DNA of 64,000 bases from Lysobacter auxotrophicus (GCF_027924565.1 NZ_AP027041.1:1984001-2048000), one strand, 5' to 3'. Shown: positions 8,072 to 16,876, numbered from the stretch's first letter. A program made the numbers and translations. Notes: generated from the sequence alone by a model not told the origin.

Positions 8072-8203
8072 ATGGGCAACACGCTCGAACATTTCGATCC
8101 GGCGTCCGAGGGATTCGCACTAGTCGCCGAATCGCTGGAAGCCGCCGGCGTATCGCTTGAGCCGGCCACGCATCCCGACACCGACGACACATTGCCGGAT
8201 TGA
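8072..8203 (+). CDS. 43-residue acidic hypothetical protein
   Basis: A short frame of 43 codons, acidic and without helix-forming hydrophobic runs, starts 9 bp after the SirB2-like gene and stops 3 bp before the DUF2249 start. The tight fit inside the operon and the GC3-rich codons argue for a real gene. I do not recognise the family. It could be a small accessory to the following DUF2249 protein or a remnant of a longer gene. It is not cysteine-rich and has no export signal. Confidence 0.5.
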   Translation: MGNTLEHFDPASEGFALVAESLEAAGVSLEPATHPDTDDTLPD

Positions 8204-8206
8204 TGC

Positions 8207-8464
8207 ATGCGCGAGGCGACCGCCACGCTGGACCTGCGCCACCTGGCGCCGCCGGGACCGATGGAACGCATCCTCGCGGCCGTCGAGACGCTGGCGCCCG
8301 GCGACTACCTCGACGCACTGACGCCGCTGTATCCGTCGCCATTGCTGGCGATCCTGCAGGCGGACGGTTTCGACACGCAGGTCGTGGCGATCGATGACGG
8401 TTTCCGCGTGCGCATCGCCCGCGCGGCGTACGACGAACAGGGCAGGGGTTGCGGCGGCACGTGA
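8207..8464 (+). CDS. DUF2249 domain protein
   Basis: The 85-residue protein is a single DUF2249 domain. It has the ATLDLRHLAPPGPMERILAA opening (first strand and helix), a short GDYLDALTPLYPSPLLAIL middle and a closing beta strand. This compact TusA-like alpha/beta fold often occurs beside NO- and nitrite-related genes, alone or fused to haem or hemerythrin domains. Its molecular role is unknown. The ATG at 8207 lies 3 bp after the 43-aa ORF. Its stop overlaps the GTG of the next gene (GTGA), implying translational coupling. The C-terminus ends in GCGGT and carries one cysteine. Confidence 0.85.
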   Translation: MREATATLDLRHLAPPGPMERILAAVETLAPGDYLDALTPLYPSPLLAILQADGFDTQVVAIDDGFRVRIARAAYDEQGRGCGGT

Positions 8465-9720
8465 GCGGACTGGCCATCTCCGAGGCCCCGCCCGCGAACG
8501 TGCCGCTGCGTTTTCTGATCGCCTCCGTCCTGTGGGGCATCGTCGCCGGCGGCTGGATCGCGTGGCATGGCGACACGGGCCTGGCGTCGCGCTGGACGCC
8601 CGCGACGGTCGTGCTCGTGCATCTGCTGGTGCTCGGCGTGATCGGCAACGCGATGCTCGGCGCGCTCACGCAATTCCTGCCGGTCGCGGCGCGCAGCCGC
8701 CTGAGCTCGGCGCCCGCGGTGCCCGTGCTGCACGCGTGCTTCAACGTGGGCCTGGCGGTGTTCGCCTTCGCCATGACGACGATGGCGACCGCGCTGTTGC
8801 CGCTGGCAGCCGCGCTGCTCGGCGTTCCGCTGGTCGGGTTTGCCGGGATGGCGTGCCTTGCGTTGTGGCGCGGCGCGGGTGCGCGCTGGCTGCGCGGCGG
8901 CATCGGCATGTCGATGTGCGCGCTCGCGGTCACGGCGATGCTTGGCGTGGTCGCGCTGCTCACGCTCGCCGGGCGCTTGCCGTTCGATCTCGCCGCACTC
9001 GTCGATGTGCACGCGTCGGTCGGTACCGTCGGCGCGGTCCTCGTGCTGATCGCGGCGATAGGCGCGGTCACGCTGCCGATGTTGCAGGGCACGCGCAGCC
9101 CGGCGCCATGGTGGTTGCCGGCGTGGTCGTGCGCGATCGCACTGGGCCTGATCGCCGGCGCGTGGCAGCGCGCCCGCGGCTTTGGCGACGTGCTCATCGG
9201 GACCATCACGATCACGACCGGCGCGCTCGCCGGCGCATCGCTGTGGTTGCAGGCGCGGGCGCGGCTGCGGCGCAATCCGACGCTCGCGCGGTTCTGGACG
9301 CTAGGCATGTCGGCGCTGCTCGCTGCGGCCGCCTGCCTGACCTTGCCGCTTCCTCCGGACATCGATCGCGCGATGCTCGTCGGGACGCTCGCGCTGGCGA
9401 TCGGGTTCCCGTTCGTCGTCGTCGGCATGATGCTGGAGATCGTCGGCTTCCTCGCCTGGATCCACCTGCGCGGCATGGTGCCGCGCGGACGCCAGGTTCC
9501 CGGCGTCGGCAGGTTGATGCCCGAGGGCGACAAGCGCGTCGTGTTCGCCGCGCACGTGGTGTCGGCCGTGGCCGTATTGCTGGCGATGACCCTGCATGAG
9601 GGGCACGCCGCCGCCGGATTCGCGTACGCATCGGCATGGTTCGCCACGGCGATGGCGCTGGTGCGTTGCGGACTGCGCGTGCGACGCGAGCGAAAGACGC
9701 CGGGAAGCGCGCCGGCTTGA
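8461..9720 (+). CDS. Polytopic membrane protein resembling NnrS/heme-copper oxidase core
   Basis: The 419-residue protein has about 12 predicted helices. Two internal segments have the same design: HLLVLGVIGNAMLGALTQ with LP (residues 54-74) and HASVGTVGAVLVLI followed by LP (from residue 184). Each begins with histidine at a helix start and ends in a Gly-rich helix and LP. That layout recalls haem-ligating helices of NnrS and cbb3-type core subunits, so a b-haem protein is plausible but unproven. The GTG start is chosen because it overlaps the DUF2249 stop by 4 bp. Its own stop lies inside the FNR-like box of the ubiT operon. Confidence 0.7.
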   Translation: MSGLAISEAPPANVPLRFLIASVLWGIVAGGWIAWHGDTGLASRWTPATVVLVHLLVLGVIGNAMLGALTQFLPVAARSRLSSAPAVPVLHACFNVGLAVFAFAMTTMATALLPLAAALLGVPLVGFAGMACLALWRGAGARWLRGGIGMSMCALAVTAMLGVVALLTLAGRLPFDLAALVDVHASVGTVGAVLVLIAAIGAVTLPMLQGTRSPAPWWLPAWSCAIALGLIAGAWQRARGFGDVLIGTITITTGALAGASLWLQARARLRRNPTLARFWTLGMSALLAAAACLTLPLPPDIDRAMLVGTLALAIGFPFVVVGMMLEIVGFLAWIHLRGMVPRGRQVPGVGRLMPEGDKRVVFAAHVVSAVAVLLAMTLHEGHAAAGFAYASAWFATAMALVRCGLRVRRERKTPGSAPA

Positions 9721-9730
9721 CCTGCGTCAA
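9717..9730 (+). promoter_or_regulatory. Perfectly palindromic FNR/DNR box at ubiT-nadA-nadB
   Basis: TTGACCTGCGTCAA has perfect 5-bp arms. It overlaps the stop codon of the upstream gene (TGA 9718-9720). A TAGCAT -10-like hexamer lies at 9753-9758. A class II start near 9765 leaves a 23-nt leader with the GGGAAGG ribosome site of ubiT. Confidence 0.85.
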
Positions 9731-9787
9731 TGGCGCGGGAGGCGTGCGTCCCTAGCATCTGCCGTCGATCACACGGGAAGGGGCCAC

Positions 9788-10609
9788 ATGATCCGCATCG
9801 CCTCGGCGCCGCACGTAGCGCGTTTCGCGCTGCACGGCGCACGCATCGGCATCGACCGCGTCGACGACGCGATGATCGTGCTCCTCGCCGCGCGCCGGCG
9901 ACTGGTGGCCGCGGTGGCGCCGGCCAAGCGCGCGCTCAACGTCCCGGTTCGCGACATCGTGCGCGAAGCGCAGGTGCACGAACGCGCGCGTAGGCTCGCC
10001 GGCCGGCTCAATCTTCCGCTCGCGTCGGCGGATCACCTGATGCAAACGCTGGTCGGCGACGCCTGCCAGCAGCAGGCCAATGAGGGCGCGACGACACAAC
10101 CCGAACGCGCGCCGCGTTCGCCGCTGCGGCTGCTCCCGCCGCCGCGCTACTGGCGGCTGCCGCTGTCGCTGGTGCCGGCGTCCGTGCGCGACGCGATCGC
10201 CGTACGCGTGCTGTCCAGGGCCCTGGCCGATTCGCTCGATGCCGACGATCTCTCCGTCGTCGCGCATCGGCGACTCGGCATCGAGGTGACCGACCTGCAT
10301 CTGCGCTGGGTCCTCGAACTGCGCGACGGTCGGCTGCATCGGACGAGCGGGCCCGCCGAATCCATCGTGCACGGCACCGCGACCGACCTGCTGCTGCTCA
10401 GCAGCCGGCAGGAGGACGCGGACACGTTGTTCTTCCAGCGCCGGTTGAAGCTCACCGGCGACGTGGAACTCGGCCTGACCGTGCGCAACCTGCTCGACCG
10501 CCTGCCTTGGGACACGCTGCCGCTCGCGGTCCGCATCCCGTTGCATCGCGTCGCGCGCACGCTGCGCGACGCCCGTGCGGCGCACCTCGCGACAGGCGCC
10601 GCATCGTGA
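9788..10609 (+). CDS. ubiT: UbiT with N-terminal chorismate mutase (AroQ) domain
   Basis: The 273-residue protein is a fusion. Residues about 12-98 align with AroQ chorismate mutase. Against E. coli numbering R11, R28, K39, D48, R51, E52 and Q88 are present as R19, R36, K47, D56, R59, E60 and Q96; S84 is alanine. Residues about 115-260 form an SCP2 lipid-binding domain like UbiT, the accessory factor of O2-independent ubiquinone synthesis. UbiT itself normally has only the SCP2 part. It heads an operon with nadA and nadB (GTGA overlap), controlled by a perfect FNR-like box, and faces the ubiD-ubiU-ubiV operon. Whether the mutase domain is active, or acts as a lyase like PchB, is unknown. Confidence 0.85.
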   Translation: MIRIASAPHVARFALHGARIGIDRVDDAMIVLLAARRRLVAAVAPAKRALNVPVRDIVREAQVHERARRLAGRLNLPLASADHLMQTLVGDACQQQANEGATTQPERAPRSPLRLLPPPRYWRLPLSLVPASVRDAIAVRVLSRALADSLDADDLSVVAHRRLGIEVTDLHLRWVLELRDGRLHRTSGPAESIVHGTATDLLLLSSRQEDADTLFFQRRLKLTGDVELGLTVRNLLDRLPWDTLPLAVRIPLHRVARTLRDARAAHLATGAAS

Positions 10610-11628
10610 ACGCGTCCGACGCGATGCCGTACTGGCATCCGGACCTCGAAACGCGCCATGCGGCGCTGGTCGAAACCCTCGCGCCGCTGATGCCGTGCAT
10701 CGAGGTGACGATGCACCTGCCGTGGGTCGACGCGATCGCGCACCTGAAGAAATCGCGCGGCGCGGTGATCATGGCGCACAGCTACCAGTCGCCGGAAATC
10801 TTCCACGGCGTGGCCGACGTCACCGGCGATTCGCTGGCGCTCGCGCAGGCCGCGGCGACCTGCGACGCCGACACCATCGTGCTGTGCGGCGTCCATTTCA
10901 TGGCCGAAACGGCGAAGATCCTCGCGCCGCATCGCACCGTGCTGATTCCCGACCTGGAAGCCGGCTGCTCGCTCGCGGCGTCGATCACCGCCGACGACGT
11001 GCGTGCGCTGCGTGCGCGGCATCCGGGCGCGCCGGTGGTCACCTACGTCAACACGTCCGCCGCCGTGAAGGCCGAATCCGACGCGTGCTGCACCTCGGCC
11101 AACGCCGTGCAGGTGGTGCGCGCGATAGGCGCGGACAAGGTGATCTTCCTGCCGGACCGCTTCCTCGGCGCGCACGTCGCCTCGCAGGTGGACGACGTCG
11201 AGCTGGTGCTGTGGGACGGCCGCTGCGAAGTGCACGAGACCTTCACCGTGCAGCAGGCGCGGCACGCGCGCGAACGCTTCGACGCGGCGCTCGTCGCGCA
11301 TCCCGAATGCCCGCCGGACGTGCAGGCGGAAGCCGATTTTGTCGGTTCCACTACGGCGATGGGCGCATGGCTGGAGAAGGCCCGGCCGCAGCGCGTGGCG
11401 CTGATCACCGAATGCTCGATGGCCGACAACCTGCGCGTGCGCTTTCCCGACGTCGAGTTCATCAAGCCGTGCAATCTGTGCCCGCACATGAAGCGCATCA
11501 CGCTGCCGAGCATCCACGCGTGCCTGAAGGAACTGCGACACGAGGTGACGGTGCCGCCCGACGTGGCCGCCCGTGCACGCCGGGCGCTGCAACGCATGCT
11601 CGACATCGGCCGGGCGGAACGCGTGTGA
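10606..11628 (+). CDS. nadA: Quinolinate synthase NadA
   Basis: NadA condenses iminoaspartate with dihydroxyacetone phosphate to quinolinate, the second step of de novo NAD synthesis, using an O2-sensitive [4Fe-4S] cluster. The 340-residue protein has probable ligands C94 (VLCGVHFMAET), C207 (GRCEVHE) and C292 (NLCPHMK). It also has the MAHSYQ segment and an NTSAAVKAE substrate loop. The GTG start overlaps the ubiT stop (GTGA) and its own stop overlaps the nadB GTG, so ubiT-nadA-nadB are translationally coupled. The placement suggests anaerobic need for NAD. Whether other nadA copies exist in the genome cannot be seen. Confidence 0.95.
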   Translation: MNASDAMPYWHPDLETRHAALVETLAPLMPCIEVTMHLPWVDAIAHLKKSRGAVIMAHSYQSPEIFHGVADVTGDSLALAQAAATCDADTIVLCGVHFMAETAKILAPHRTVLIPDLEAGCSLAASITADDVRALRARHPGAPVVTYVNTSAAVKAESDACCTSANAVQVVRAIGADKVIFLPDRFLGAHVASQVDDVELVLWDGRCEVHETFTVQQARHARERFDAALVAHPECPPDVQAEADFVGSTTAMGAWLEKARPQRVALITECSMADNLRVRFPDVEFIKPCNLCPHMKRITLPSIHACLKELRHEVTVPPDVAARARRALQRMLDIGRAERV

Positions 11629-13058
11629 CGCGGCCCGCGACGCCGCCCGTCGTCGTGGTCGGCGCTGGCGTCGCGGGCCTGAGCGTCGCGCTGTCGGCGG
11701 CGCCGCGCGAGGTGGTCCTGCTCGACCCCGGCGAGGCGGGCAGCAGCCGGCTCGCGCAGGGCGGCATCGCCGCCGCGCTGGCGGCGGGCGACAGCGTGCG
11801 TGCGCACGTCGCCGACACCTTGCAGGCCGGCGCATTCCACAACGACGAAGCCCTCGCGTGGTCCGTCGTCGGTGCCGCGCCGGATGCCGTCGCGTGGCTG
11901 CAGATCATGGGCGTGGCGTTCGATCGCGACGATCACGGGCTGCAGCTCGGGCGCGAAGGCGGGCACGGCGCGCACCGCATCGTGCATGCCGGCGGCGATC
12001 GCACCGGCGAGCGTGTCGTCGCCGCACTGCAGGGCCGCGCCGCGCGCGCCGGGCACGTGGAATGGCGTACCGGCGTGCAGGTCGACGGGCTGCTGCTGCG
12101 CGGGCGCAACGTCGCCGGCGTGCAGGTGCGCAGCGCCGATGGGCGCGTGGAGACGATCGAAGCGGGTGCGGTCGTGCTCGCGACCGGCGGGCTCGGCGCG
12201 CTGTTCCAGCGCACTACGAATGCCGACACGACCAGCGGTTCCGGCCTGGCGCTCGCGATGGCGGCCGGCGCGCGCACGCGCGACCTGGAATTCGTGCAGT
12301 TCCATCCCACCGCGTTCGACGGCGATGCCGATGGCGACGGCGCGCGGCTGCCGCTGATCACCGAAGCGCTGCGTGGCGCGGGCGCAAGCTTGCTCGATCA
12401 CCGCAGTCGTTCGCTGATGCGCGGCCATCACCCGCTCGGCGACCTGGCACCGCGCGACGTGGTGTCGCGCCGCGTGTGGGATGCGCGCCGCGACGGGCCG
12501 GTGTGGGTCGATGCGACGGGGCTTCGCAGCGGCTGGGAACGGGCGTTCCCGACCGTCGTCGAGACCTGCCGCGCGCGCGGCGTGGACCCGCACACGCAGC
12601 CGATCCCGATCACCGCCGCCGCGCATTTCCACATGGGCGGCGTCGCGACCGATCCGCTCGGGCGCACGTCGCTGCCGAATCTCCATGCCGTCGGCGAAGT
12701 CGCCTGCAACGGGCTGCACGGCGCGAACCGGCTCGCAAGCAATTCGCTGCTGGAGGCCGTCGTGTGCGGGCGGTGGCTCGGCGCGCACCTGCGGCTGGCG
12801 CCGAGCCGCACGTCGCGCGATGCGTTCCGCACCGTGGAACTGGGCGACGGCCTGGAAGACGGCGCGCTCGCCGCATTGCGACGCCGCCTCTGGGACGCCG
12901 CGGGCCCCGTGCGCACGCGCGCGGCGTTGTCCGCCGCCGCGCGCGAGATGAAGGCGATGGCGGCGTCGGGCTGGCATGCGCGCGTGGCGCACGCGGTGCT
13001 GCATGCCGCGCTGCTGCGGCCGGCGAGCCTCGGCGCGCACTGGCGCGCGGACGCCTGA
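11625..13058 (+). CDS. nadB: L-aspartate oxidase NadB
   Basis: NadB is a FAD enzyme that oxidises L-aspartate to iminoaspartate with O2 or, without oxygen, fumarate as acceptor. The 477-residue protein has the FAD dinucleotide motif VVVGAGVAGL at residues 9-18, the AQGGIAAAL segment, AAHFHMGGVATD around the active site and GANRLASNSLLEA near the flavin. All are typical of the succinate dehydrogenase/fumarate reductase flavoprotein superfamily. The GTG start overlaps nadA by 4 bp. It ends 6 bp before the convergent ubiV stop. No terminator is visible in this short gap. Confidence 0.94.
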   Translation: MTRPATPPVVVVGAGVAGLSVALSAAPREVVLLDPGEAGSSRLAQGGIAAALAAGDSVRAHVADTLQAGAFHNDEALAWSVVGAAPDAVAWLQIMGVAFDRDDHGLQLGREGGHGAHRIVHAGGDRTGERVVAALQGRAARAGHVEWRTGVQVDGLLLRGRNVAGVQVRSADGRVETIEAGAVVLATGGLGALFQRTTNADTTSGSGLALAMAAGARTRDLEFVQFHPTAFDGDADGDGARLPLITEALRGAGASLLDHRSRSLMRGHHPLGDLAPRDVVSRRVWDARRDGPVWVDATGLRSGWERAFPTVVETCRARGVDPHTQPIPITAAAHFHMGGVATDPLGRTSLPNLHAVGEVACNGLHGANRLASNSLLEAVVCGRWLGAHLRLAPSRTSRDAFRTVELGDGLEDGALAALRRRLWDAAGPVRTRAALSAAAREMKAMAASGWHARVAHAVLHAALLRPASLGAHWRADA

Positions 13059-13064
13059 CGCGGG

Positions 13065-13946
13065 TCAGGCGCGCGCGGCCACGCCGCTCATTCCCGGATC
13101 GCCATGCCAGTAGCCGTTACGCTGCCCGATCGGCGCGACCGGCGTTTGCGCGGCGAGCGCTTCGACGAAATGTCCGATCACCGCCTGCATGCCGTCGGCC
13201 TGCGGATACAGCCGCAGCAGATCCACGCGCAGATCGCGCAAGGCGGGCAGTTCCGGGCTGAGGTCGGTGACTTCCTCGCCCTGCACCTGGATGCCGTTGA
13301 TGCGCAGGAACGGGCGGCCTTCGCGCGTGGACAGCGGCAGGCCGTCGGGATGTTCGATGCAGCGGAAGCCGCACTGGTCCTTGCCCACGTCCAGCGCACG
13401 CGCGGTGAAGCAGCGCGCCGAGTACGACAACGGCAGGCGGCCCCACGCGACGACTTCCACCTGCGGTCGCGCCACGCCCTCGGCATCGAGCGCGCACAGC
13501 AGTTCGTCGATGAGCACGCGCCCCTGTTCGACGCCCGGCACCCAGCGACGCAGGCCGTCGCGCATCAGCATCGCCAGCGCCGCGTGGTTGTAGACGTTGA
13601 GGCTCGGCCCGGCGACGAAGGGCACGCCGCGTTCGCGGCACAGCTGCACGGCGGACAGGTCGTTCGCTTCGATCCAGAAACGGCCGTGATCGACCAGTCG
13701 TTGCAGCGCGCCGAGTTCCGACTCGGCCTCGATCAACGCCAGCGACGACAGCACGACGCCGCGATCGGCCGCGGCGAGTTCCTCCGCGAGCGCGATCCAG
13801 TCGCGTGTGCGCAGCTCGCGCCGCTTGCTGCAGACGGTTTCGCCCAGGTAGATCGTGTGCAGCGGCCAATGCGCGGCTTCGCGATAGAAGGCCAGCGTGC
13901 GTTCGCGCGGCCAGAAATACTGCAGTGGGCCCAACGTCAGTTGCAT
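13065..13946 (-). CDS. ubiV: UbiV, O2-independent ubiquinone hydroxylation factor
   Basis: UbiV and UbiU are U32-peptidase-like Fe-S proteins that form the complex needed for O2-independent hydroxylation steps of ubiquinone synthesis, with prephenate known as hydroxyl donor in E. coli. The 293-residue protein has cysteines C39, C179, C192 and C196, which match the [4Fe-4S] ligands of E. coli UbiV (C39, C180, C193, C197) almost position for position. It also has the YLGETVCSKR segment. It is the last gene of the small protein-ubiD-ubiU-ubiV operon, 12 bp after ubiU. It converges on nadB. Confidence 0.95.
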   Translation of the reverse strand: MQLTLGPLQYFWPRERTLAFYREAAHWPLHTIYLGETVCSKRRELRTRDWIALAEELAAADRGVVLSSLALIEAESELGALQRLVDHGRFWIEANDLSAVQLCRERGVPFVAGPSLNVYNHAALAMLMRDGLRRWVPGVEQGRVLIDELLCALDAEGVARPQVEVVAWGRLPLSYSARCFTARALDVGKDQCGFRCIEHPDGLPLSTREGRPFLRINGIQVQGEEVTDLSPELPALRDLRVDLLRLYPQADGMQAVIGHFVEALAAQTPVAPIGQRNGYWHGDPGMSGVAARA

Positions 13947-13958
13947 GTCGATCGCACC

Positions 13959-14957
13959 TCAGTGCCACGCGCGGTGGTAGGGGCCGAGCGTGGTCTGGTG
14001 ACCTTCGGCGTGGGAGGACAACGTGGATTGCCACTGCGCCTGTGGCGTCCACTCGGCCGGCGCGTCGCGATGGCGATCCAGCGCCGCGCGCCAGGTGCGC
14101 GTGACGGCGTCGACGTACGCCGCGCCGCGCTGGCGGCCTTCGATCTTCAGCGCCGCGACGCCGGCCTGCGCGAGGCGCGGGATGAGTTCGAGCGTGTTGA
14201 GGCTGGTGGGTTCTTCCAGCGCGTGGAAGACCTCGCCGCCGACGCCGTAGCGGCCCTTGCAGACGGTCGGGTACGCGGCCGGTTCCTCCGGTTCGAAGCG
14301 GTCGATCAGCACGTCGTTGAGCCGCACGCTGCGCGTGCCGCCGGCGTGCTCTTCCCATCGCACGAACTTCGCCGGCGAACATACGCCGTGGCGGTTCGGC
14401 GAGGCGCCGGTAACGTAACTGGACAGCTGGCAGCGGCCTTCGACCATGATGCACAGGCTGCCGAACGCGAACACTTCCAGCGGGACCGGCGCGGTTTGGC
14501 AGAGGCGTTCGACCTGCTGCACGGACAGCACGCGCGGCAGCACCGCGCGCGCGATGCCGAAGCGTTCGTGCGCATAGCGCAGCGCCGGCGCGGTCGTCGC
14601 CGAGCCCTGCACGGACAGGTGCCGGGGCAGCGCAGGATGGTTGCGGCATGCGTAGTCGAGCACCGCCATTTCGGCGGCGATGATCGCGTCCACGCCCAGC
14701 TCCGCCGCGGTGTCCACCGCGCGATGCCAGTGCGACAGGCGTGCGCTGTCGGGGTAGGTGTTCAGGGCGACGTAGACGCTGCGCCCGCGTGCCCGCGCAT
14801 ACGCGATGCCCTGGCGGATTTCCGCGTCGCTGAAGTTCAGGCCGGGGAATGCGCGGGCGTTGGTCTGGTCGCGGAAGCCGAGATAGACCGCGTCGGCGCC
14901 GGCATCGATGGCCGCGCATAACGCCGGCAGGTTGCCGGCGGGGCAGACGAGTTGCAT
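13959..14957 (-). CDS. ubiU: UbiU, O2-independent ubiquinone hydroxylation factor
   Basis: The 332-residue U32-family protein partners UbiV. Cluster cysteines C169, C176, C193 and C233 coincide with E. coli UbiU (C169, C176, C193, C232). The N-terminal MQLVCPAGNLPAL and the FGSLCIMVEGRC segment are family hallmarks. The ATG at 14957 gives the standard length; a much longer frame upstream overlaps ubiD and is rejected. It lies 35 bp after ubiD and 12 bp before ubiV on the same strand. Function is cytoplasmic, in the same pathway as the divergent ubiT. Confidence 0.96.
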   Translation of the reverse strand: MQLVCPAGNLPALCAAIDAGADAVYLGFRDQTNARAFPGLNFSDAEIRQGIAYARARGRSVYVALNTYPDSARLSHWHRAVDTAAELGVDAIIAAEMAVLDYACRNHPALPRHLSVQGSATTAPALRYAHERFGIARAVLPRVLSVQQVERLCQTAPVPLEVFAFGSLCIMVEGRCQLSSYVTGASPNRHGVCSPAKFVRWEEHAGGTRSVRLNDVLIDRFEPEEPAAYPTVCKGRYGVGGEVFHALEEPTSLNTLELIPRLAQAGVAALKIEGRQRGAAYVDAVTRTWRAALDRHRDAPAEWTPQAQWQSTLSSHAEGHQTTLGPYHRAWH

Positions 14958-14992
14958 GTGAACTCCAGTAGCGGGAAGAGGGAAGCGGCGCG

Positions 14993-16504
14993 TCACGACA
15001 GCGCCGCATCGCCCCCGTAATCGCCCTCGTCGCTGCGCGCGCGGCCGATCCGCTCCCAGATCGCATCGACGCGGCGCTCCACGCGCGGATCCAGCGTGAT
15101 CGGCCGGCCCCATTCGCGATCGCTTTCGCCGGCCCACTTGCGCGTGGCGTCCAGCCCGAGTTTGGAACCCAGGCCCGAACTCGGGCTGGCGAAATCCAGG
15201 TAGTCGATGGGCGTGTTCTCGATCAGCACGCTGTCGCGCGCCGGGTCCACGCGCGTGGAGATCGCCCAGATCACCGCGCCCCAGTCGCGCACGTCGATGT
15301 CCTCGTCGGTCACGATCACGAACTTGGTGTACGTGAACTGGCGCAGGTACGACCACACGCCGAGCATCACGCGCCGCGCGTGGCCCGCGTACTGCTTGCG
15401 GATGCTGACCACCGCGACGCGGTACGAGCAGGCTTCCGGCGGCAGGTAGAAGTCGACGATCTCCGGGAACACGCGCCGCAGGATCGGCACAAAGATGTCG
15501 TTCAGCGCCATCGACAGCACCGAGGGTTCGTCGAACGGCGCGCGCCCCATGTAGCTGCCGTGGTAGATCGCGTTGCGCCGCAGCCGCATGCGTTCGACCG
15601 TCAGCACGGGGAACGGCGCCTGCACGTTGTAGTAGCCGGTGTGGTCGCCGAAGGGGCCTTCCAGCGCGGTGTCGCCGGGGTGGATGAAGCCTTCCAGCAG
15701 GATTTCCGCACCGGCGGGCGCGTCGAGCCCGGTCAGGTCGCTGTGCCACAGGCGCGTGCGTGCGCCGCGCAGCAGGCCGGCGAATTCGTATTCGGAGAGC
15801 GTGTCCGGCACCGGCGCGACCGCGGCGAGCATCGTCGCGGGGTCGGCGCCGATCGCCACCAGCACCGGGAAGGGGCGATCCGGATGCATCGCCTGCCAGC
15901 TCGCATGATCCTGCGCGCCGCCGCGGTGCGCGAGCCAGCGCATGATCACGCGGTTCCGCGCGATCGGCTGCTGCCGGTAGATCGCGACGTTCTGACGCTC
16001 CTGCCGCGTGCCGCGCGTGATCACCAGGCCGAAGGTGATCAGGCGATCCACGTCCTCCGGCCAGCAGCGCTGGATGGGCAGCCGCCGCAGGTCGATGTCG
16101 GCGCCTTCGAGCACTTCTTCGTTGAAGGGCGCATCGTGCTCGCGTTTCGGCGCCACGTGCGCGAGCTGGGCCAGTTCCGGCCAGGTGGCGAGCGCGCCGC
16201 GCAGGCTCGACGGCCAGCGCGGTTCCTTGATCGCCGCCAGCAGTTCACCGAGTTCGCGCAGCGACGCGACCGGACGGTCGCCCATCGCCAGTTCGATGCG
16301 CGAGCGGTGCCCGAACAGGTTGCCCAGCAGCGCGTGCGTCGAGCCGGTGGCGTTGTGCATCAGCAGCGCCGGGCCCTGCGCGCGCAGGGCACGCAGGCTC
16401 AGCGCGGTGCTTTCCAGTTCCGGGTCGATGGGCGCATCGATCTCGAGCAGTTGCCCGCGTGCGCGCAGGCGCTCCAGGAACTGGCGCAGGTCGTGGAAAC
16501 TCAT
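14993..16504 (-). CDS. ubiD: UbiD-type 3-polyprenyl-4-hydroxybenzoate decarboxylase
   Basis: UbiD removes the ring carboxylate of polyprenyl-hydroxybenzoate with prenylated FMN made by UbiX. The 503-residue protein is close to E. coli UbiD (497). It has [19 protein letters not shown] at the start, the [15 protein letters not shown] prFMN region and the [11 protein letters not shown] active-site segment carrying the E and D residues of the family. The ATG at 16504 starts the homologous sequence; the frame is open to 16606 but that part overlaps the small gene. It sits in an FNR-box-controlled operon with ubiU and ubiV, so a second ubiD may exist for aerobic growth. Confidence 0.94.
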   Translation of the reverse strand: MSFHDLRQFLERLRARGQLLEIDAPIDPELESTALSLRALRAQGPALLMHNATGSTHALLGNLFGHRSRIELAMGDRPVASLRELGELLAAIKEPRWPSSLRGALATWPELAQLAHVAPKREHDAPFNEEVLEGADIDLRRLPIQRCWPEDVDRLITFGLVITRGTRQERQNVAIYRQQPIARNRVIMRWLAHRGGAQDHASWQAMHPDRPFPVLVAIGADPATMLAAVAPVPDTLSEYEFAGLLRGARTRLWHSDLTGLDAPAGAEILLEGFIHPGDTALEGPFGDHTGYYNVQAPFPVLTVERMRLRRNAIYHGSYMGRAPFDEPSVLSMALNDIFVPILRRVFPEIVDFYLPPEACSYRVAVVSIRKQYAGHARRVMLGVWSYLRQFTYTKFVIVTDEDIDVRDWGAVIWAISTRVDPARDSVLIENTPIDYLDFASPSSGLGSKLGLDATRKWAGESDREWGRPITLDPRVERRVDAIWERIGRARSDEGDYGGDAALS

Positions 16505-16520
16505 CGGCGTGCCGCGGCGA

Positions 16521-16784
16521 TCAGCCGCAACCGCAACCGCCGCAGCATCCGCCGCTGGAATGCGGATCGTCGCGATCGTCCAGCGACGCGCGCCTTGGCG
16601 CCGCATCCACGCCCAGGCCGCCGAGGATCGCGATGACTTCCAGCTCGTCCAGGATGGTCGATACGCTCAGTTGCCCGCCGTCGTCCCCGATGCGGACTTC
16701 GGCATCGGGGTCGAATTCGCGCAGTGCGCGGGTGAGTTGCCCTTCGCGCTCGGTGAGCGGTTGCGGGTTGTGCACGGCGATCAT
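16521..16784 (-). CDS. Small protein with Cys-rich C-terminal tail, first gene of the ubiD-ubiU-ubiV operon
   Basis: The 87-residue protein has a folded part (about residues 10-62, beta-alpha pattern) and a tail GGCCGGCGCG at the C-terminus. It aligns with the 77-residue protein at 22240: [11 protein letters not shown] against ALRDVDPAALV, then GDDGGQLSV against DTDGDALRV, and both end in CCGGC. The two are paralogs of a family I do not recognise. The tail could hold copper or an Fe-S precursor, which is inference. The start codon lies 59 bp from an FNR-like box with a TAGCCT -10-like element at 16814-16819. It ends 16 bp before ubiD. Confidence 0.75.
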   Translation of the reverse strand: MIAVHNPQPLTEREGQLTRALREFDPDAEVRIGDDGGQLSVSTILDELEVIAILGGLGVDAAPRRASLDDRDDPHSSGGCCGGCGCG

Positions 16785-16842
16785 CGTCGGGGTTCTCTGC
16801 AGGTCGGGTGCTCAGGCTAGGGCCCGACCCGCGTGCCTGCCC

Positions 16843-16856
16843 TTGACCGAAGTCAA
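16843..16856 (-). promoter_or_regulatory. Perfectly palindromic FNR/DNR box for the ubiD-ubiU-ubiV operon
   Basis: TTGACCGAAGTCAA has perfect 5-bp arms. It lies between the copper-receptor stop and the small-protein start. Its class II start would be near 16808, leaving a 24-nt leader on the minus strand. Confidence 0.85.
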
Positions 16857-16876
16857 GGGCGATGCACTTGGCGCGC

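Noticed and set aside
14958-15749. An extended UbiU frame running into ubiD
   Set aside because: UbiU length and cysteine positions match only from 14957; the extension is antiphase to ubiD in the same region.
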